From positions 1-15,659 of the forward strand of contig JBMHCM010000076.1 in assembly GCA_049889915.1 (NCBI GenBank): 15,659 bases of DNA. The letters run 5' to 3'. Shown here piece after piece: positions 13,831 through 15,659 of the stretch. The first letter of the stretch is position 1, and the number at the start of each line of letters is the position of its first letter. This DNA is from UBA8337 sp049889915. GTDB lineage: Bacteria; Pseudomonadota; Alphaproteobacteria; RS24. The notes under the pieces were generated by a model that had not been told where the DNA came from, did no database searches, and worked only from the letters and a program-made list of their open reading frames with translations. Made by a program: the position numbers and the translations under genes.

Positions 13831-14229
13831 ATGAACCTTTTACGCATAACTGTGCTTGCTTTGGCCGGTGGCTTATTGGCTGCTTGCGCCAGCATTGTCG
13901 ATGGTGGTCAAACTTAGCCGGTAACCATCACCTCAAAACCAAGCGGCCAAACCTTCATTGTGCAAAATGAAGCCGGCAAAGTTGTCCAAAGAGGCACCAC
14001 ACCATCAGTCATCAATCTACCGCGCTCAGACGGCAGCTATTTTGGCGGCGTTAAGTATAAGGTCTCGTTAGAGGGATCGCGGAATTCCGAATCTATCAAA
14101 AGCAGTCCATCTATGTGGTATCTCGGCGGCAACATATTCATTGGCGGTCTTGTTGGCTGGCTGATTGTCGACCCGATGACAGGTGCCATGTACACACTTC
14201 GGCCCGATGCGGTCGAGCTAAACCAATAG
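13831..14229 (+). pseudogene. Small lipoprotein gene interrupted by an in-frame amber codon
   Basis: The frame opens at ATG 13831 behind a strong GAGGAGG site and encodes a lipoprotein signal, MNLLRITVLALAGGLLAAC, with acylation site C19. TAG at 13915-13917 (codon 29) stops it, yet the same frame runs on for 103 codons to TAG at 14227-14229. The downstream part has the features of a small alphaproteobacterial lipoprotein family: ITSKPSGQTF, RGTTPSVINL, WYLGGNIFIGGLVGWLIVDP and TGAMYTL. From memory these have a Gln-containing stretch after the lipobox, so CAG-to-TAG is the simplest origin. There is no frameshift and the rest is undamaged, which suggests a recent mutation, a sequencing error, or readthrough. 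TAG is the normal stop in most genes here, arguing against recoding. The outer-membrane protein gene follows. Confidence 0.8.
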
Positions 14230-14235
14230 CAATAA

Positions 14236-14262
14236 GGTTCAGAGCGGCTGTCGCTCTGAACC
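14236..14262. other. Strong 11-bp hairpin between the lipoprotein and outer-membrane protein genes
   Basis: GGTTCAGAGCG (14236-14246) and CGCTCTGAACC (14252-14262) are perfectly complementary around a 5-base loop. No T-run follows on the plus strand, so it is a poor intrinsic terminator. It may instead stabilise or partly separate the upstream message. Confidence 0.5.
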
Positions 14263-14295
14263 CCTCCCAACAATAAAAATAATGGGGACACAGCC

Positions 14296-14901
14296 ATGAG
14301 CAGAGGCACAAAACTGCACGCATCAATGCTATTTTCTATAACTATAATGCTGTTGACGGTGCCAGCCGCCACCGCTGAAGAAAAGCCTTATGAAAAGAGC
14401 GGCTTTTACATTGCCGCCACATGGGATAGGGCTGAGCTTAGCAATCAAACATCCGTAACAGAAAGTGAAACTGACGGCACCGCGACCAGTCTCAGCATCG
14501 GATACCGATATGATGCAAATTGGCGCGTTGAATATCATCAAAAAAGTATTGAGTTTGATGATACACGCGCCGGACTGCCCAGCGTGCCGGTTACAGATAT
14601 TGAGTGCGATTATCAAAACCTCAATATTCTTTACCAGCAAGAGGCCGGGGTATGGCTGCCCTATTTCGGCTTGGCTTACACACGGCTAGATTTCACCGAA
14701 ACGCATGCGCCGTTAGATGGTCCGATTTTTCGCAGACAAGGCGGCACTATTGAAACAAGTAATGACGGGTTTTCATTCCTCTTCGGCGTCGATTATCCGC
14801 TTACGGACAGGTTTCACCTGCGCACCGATTGGACCATCTACAACAGTGACTATCTCGAAAGCCATGACCTCATCCGTCTAAGTTCAGTTTTTCATTTCTA
14901 G
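14296..14901 (+). CDS. Outer-membrane beta-barrel protein
   Basis: A 201-residue secreted protein. A signal peptide covers about residues 1-27 (hydrophobic MLFSITIMLLTVPAATA, probable cleavage after ATA). The mature part alternates polar and hydrophobic residues in strand-like pieces (SGFYIAATWDRAEL, TSLSIGYRYDANWRVEYH, LPYFGLAYTRLDF, FSFLFGVDYPLTDRFHLRTDW) and ends in SVFHF, a terminal phenylalanine recognised by the Bam machinery. About eight strands are likely, as in OmpW/OmpX-sized barrels. The exact family is not recognised and no pore or enzymatic role can be assigned. The ATG at 14296 is behind a GGGGA site (14283-14287); an internal ATG eleven codons later would also leave a signal peptide. 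Base composition looks more AT-rich than the operons to the left. Confidence 0.87.
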   Translation: MSRGTKLHASMLFSITIMLLTVPAATAEEKPYEKSGFYIAATWDRAELSNQTSVTESETDGTATSLSIGYRYDANWRVEYHQKSIEFDDTRAGLPSVPVTDIECDYQNLNILYQQEAGVWLPYFGLAYTRLDFTETHAPLDGPIFRRQGGTIETSNDGFSFLFGVDYPLTDRFHLRTDWTIYNSDYLESHDLIRLSSVFHF

Positions 14902-14934
14902 CCTGTTTCATATTTGAACCTAAAGGAGGCACAA

Positions 14935-15324
14935 ATGCAAAAATTTTTCGTGACAGTAATTTTCAGCTTGCTGGTATTTGCCTGCGCAAACGGCTCTCAA
15001 AATGCCACATCTGAACGAAGTAACTTCACTCTTTCGGCACCTAGCTATGACGCCCTGTTTGATGCCACAACGGCGACATTAAATGGCTTGGGGCTTACAA
15101 TCACCTCTAGCAGTAAAGCGAGGGGTGAAATAAAAGCAAAATCCGGCGTTTCGGCTTTCAGTTGGGGGGAATATATTTCGATTTCCTTATCCACAAAACC
15201 GAATGGCCAAGGGGCATATTCACTGCGTGTTGAAAGCGATGCAGCAGTGCCGTTTAATGTTTCCGCGAAGGATTGGCGGCAGCCAATAGCATCGGGCATT
15301 CGCAAACGCCTGAATTCTCGGTAG
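14935..15324 (+). CDS. Small lipoprotein of unknown function
   Basis: A 129-residue protein with a lipoprotein signal, MQKFFVTVIFSLLVFAC; the lipobox is V-F-A-C with C17 as acylation site (phenylalanine at -2 is unusual but tolerated). The mature part is a compact alpha/beta domain: ALFDATTATLNGLGLTITSSS, RGEIKAKSG, EYISISLSTK and AYSLRVES suggest a helix followed by antiparallel strands, the layout of small envelope proteins of the DUF3568 kind, though I do not assign that family. The ATG at 14935 is clearly favoured by AAAGGAGG at 14922-14929; an in-frame TTG at 14914 is rejected. It follows the barrel gene by 33 bases and is probably co-transcribed. The last gene before the repeat and tRNA region. 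Confidence 0.85.
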   Translation: MQKFFVTVIFSLLVFACANGSQNATSERSNFTLSAPSYDALFDATTATLNGLGLTITSSSKARGEIKAKSGVSAFSWGEYISISLSTKPNGQGAYSLRVESDAAVPFNVSAKDWRQPIASGIRKRLNSR

Positions 15325-15376
15325 TTGGTCGAAAGCTTGGGGAAACGCAACGTGCTTGCCCTATCAGCAAGCGGGT

Positions 15377-15401
15377 GCTTACAGCGTGGTGGCCTCGGAC
15401 G
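15377..15401 (-). repeat. 25-base copy of the tRNA-Leu 3' end (att-like)
   Basis: These 25 bases are identical to 15574-15598. On the minus strand they comprise the last 15 bases of the tRNA, CGTCCGAGGCCACCA, and the next ten bases, CGCTGTAAGC. Direct repeats of a tRNA 3' end are typical of tRNA-targeting integrase attachment sites. Here the copies are only 197 bases apart with no integrase between, so this could be a remnant or a local duplication. Confidence 0.6.
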
Positions 15402-15547
15402 CTAAAAGGGCTTGCTGAGCGCAGCGAAGCCTAGCCCGCCTTGCGCTAGCGGGGCACAGCCCCGCGCAACAAGCAGGCAGGTTTCTCTTAATAATTTCAG
15501 GCGTCTCGCGGGTTTTACATGGCAAAACCCGCTCGCTTGCGCAGGGC

Positions 15548-15575
15548 GCGCTGAGGCAGCAAAGCTGCCGAGCGC
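15548..15575 (-). other. Stem-loop immediately downstream of tRNA-Leu
   Basis: GCGCT (15548-15552) and GGCAGC (15555-15560) pair with GCTGCC (15564-15569) and AGCGC (15571-15575): eleven pairs with a small internal loop and an AAA loop (TTT on the tRNA strand). It lies nine bases after the tRNA CCA end. No T-run follows on the minus strand, so it may be a processing or Rho-linked structure rather than a classical terminator. Confidence 0.45.
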
Positions 15576-15583
15576 TTACAGCG

Positions 15584-15659
15584 TGGTGGCCTCGGACGGA
15601 CTCGAACCGTCACGCTCAAATCGAGCCGCAGATTTTAAGTCTGCTGTGTCTACCAATTC
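15584..15659 (-). tRNA. tRNA-Leu (anticodon UAA), 5' end outside window
   Basis: The minus strand reads the D-loop AATTGGTAGACAC, then the anticodon arm GCAGA-CTTAAAA-TCTGC with anticodon TAA, a long class II variable arm GCTC-GATTT-GAGC, a T-arm GACGG-TTCGAGT-CCGTC, the acceptor strand CGAGGCC, and an encoded CCA ending at 15584. The large variable arm and UAA anticodon identify tRNA-Leu decoding UUA. About ten bases of the 5' acceptor side lie beyond the window edge. Confidence 0.93.

Larger units (their letters stand above)
15325..15583. other. Hairpin-rich intergenic region between lipoprotein and tRNA-Leu
   Basis: No gene is visible. The segment is packed with perfect or near-perfect hairpins: GCTTGC/GCAAGC (15354-15359, 15367-15372), TCAGCAAGC/GCTTGCTGA (15364-15372, 15410-15418, enclosing the tRNA fragment), GCGGGGC/GCCCCGC with a 3-base loop (15449-15465), GCGGGTTTT/AAAACCCGC (15508-15516, 15524-15532), and the stem at 15548-15575. 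It also holds an 11-mer shared with the repeats near 12529. Confidence 0.7.

Noticed and set aside
13915..13917. Global reassignment of TAG to an amino acid
   Set aside because: TAG ends at least a dozen intact genes here at family-typical C-termini, including folE, hisI and the dehydrogenase.
13960..14229. A separate 89-codon gene starting at GTG 13960
   Set aside because: It is the downstream part of the interrupted lipoprotein frame, has no ribosome binding site, and would begin in the middle of a conserved domain.
15325..15583. CRISPR array
   Set aside because: The repeats are hairpins of different sequence with no regular spacing, and the one long repeat occurs only twice and matches a tRNA end.

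Overview
The window reads as chromosomal DNA from a free-living alphaproteobacterium of moderately high GC. The lineage call rests on small proteins largely confined to that class (a DUF3126 protein next to cysE, and a stand-alone CHCC zinc-finger protein related to mitochondrial complex I subunit NDUFS6), on the folE-hisI pairing, and on the style of the enzymes. No family or genus can be named from sequence alone. Coding density is high. Nineteen protein genes are visible, one of them broken by an in-frame stop, plus a tRNA gene cut by the right edge.

Layout. (1) 1-843, minus strand: N-terminal half of cysS, running off the left edge. (2) 844-1192: a 350-base gap with inverted repeats. (3) 1193-2332, plus strand: folE and hisI, with a small hairpin covering the hisI ribosome binding site. 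(4) 2392-6453, minus strand: a tight gene run read from right to left (gamma carbonic anhydrase-like, GMC oxidoreductase, DsbA/2-hydroxychromene-2-carboxylate isomerase-like, rhomboid protease), then a two-CBS-domain protein. (5) 6536-7291, plus: an unrecognised membrane-anchored protein, convergent with (6) cysE and a DUF3126 gene on the minus strand (7295-8435). (7) 8537-12237, plus: a compact four-gene catabolic-looking operon of alpha/beta hydrolase, crotonase-fold protein, short-chain dehydrogenase and M20 amidohydrolase. (8) 12324-13636: the CHCC zinc-finger gene and a membrane-anchored alpha/beta hydrolase, separated by palindromic repeats. (9) 13637-15324: a strongly structured intergenic segment followed by three envelope genes (a lipoprotein interrupted by an amber codon, an outer-membrane beta-barrel protein and a second lipoprotein). 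This block looks more AT-rich than the rest. (10) 15325-15659: dense hairpins and repeats, a 25-base duplication of the 3' end of a tRNA-Leu gene, then the tRNA-Leu(UAA) gene itself.

Functionally, cysS and cysE serve cysteine supply and use, and folE and hisI are housekeeping biosynthesis. The two operons on either side of cysE look like accessory catabolism of unknown substrates. The crotonase-like protein of the plus-strand operon lacks both catalytic glutamates of enoyl-CoA hydratase, so the chemistry of that operon is open. The right end, with AT-rich envelope genes, hairpin repeats and a duplicated tRNA 3' end, resembles the edge of a variable region. No complete mobile element, CRISPR array or phage gene is visible.
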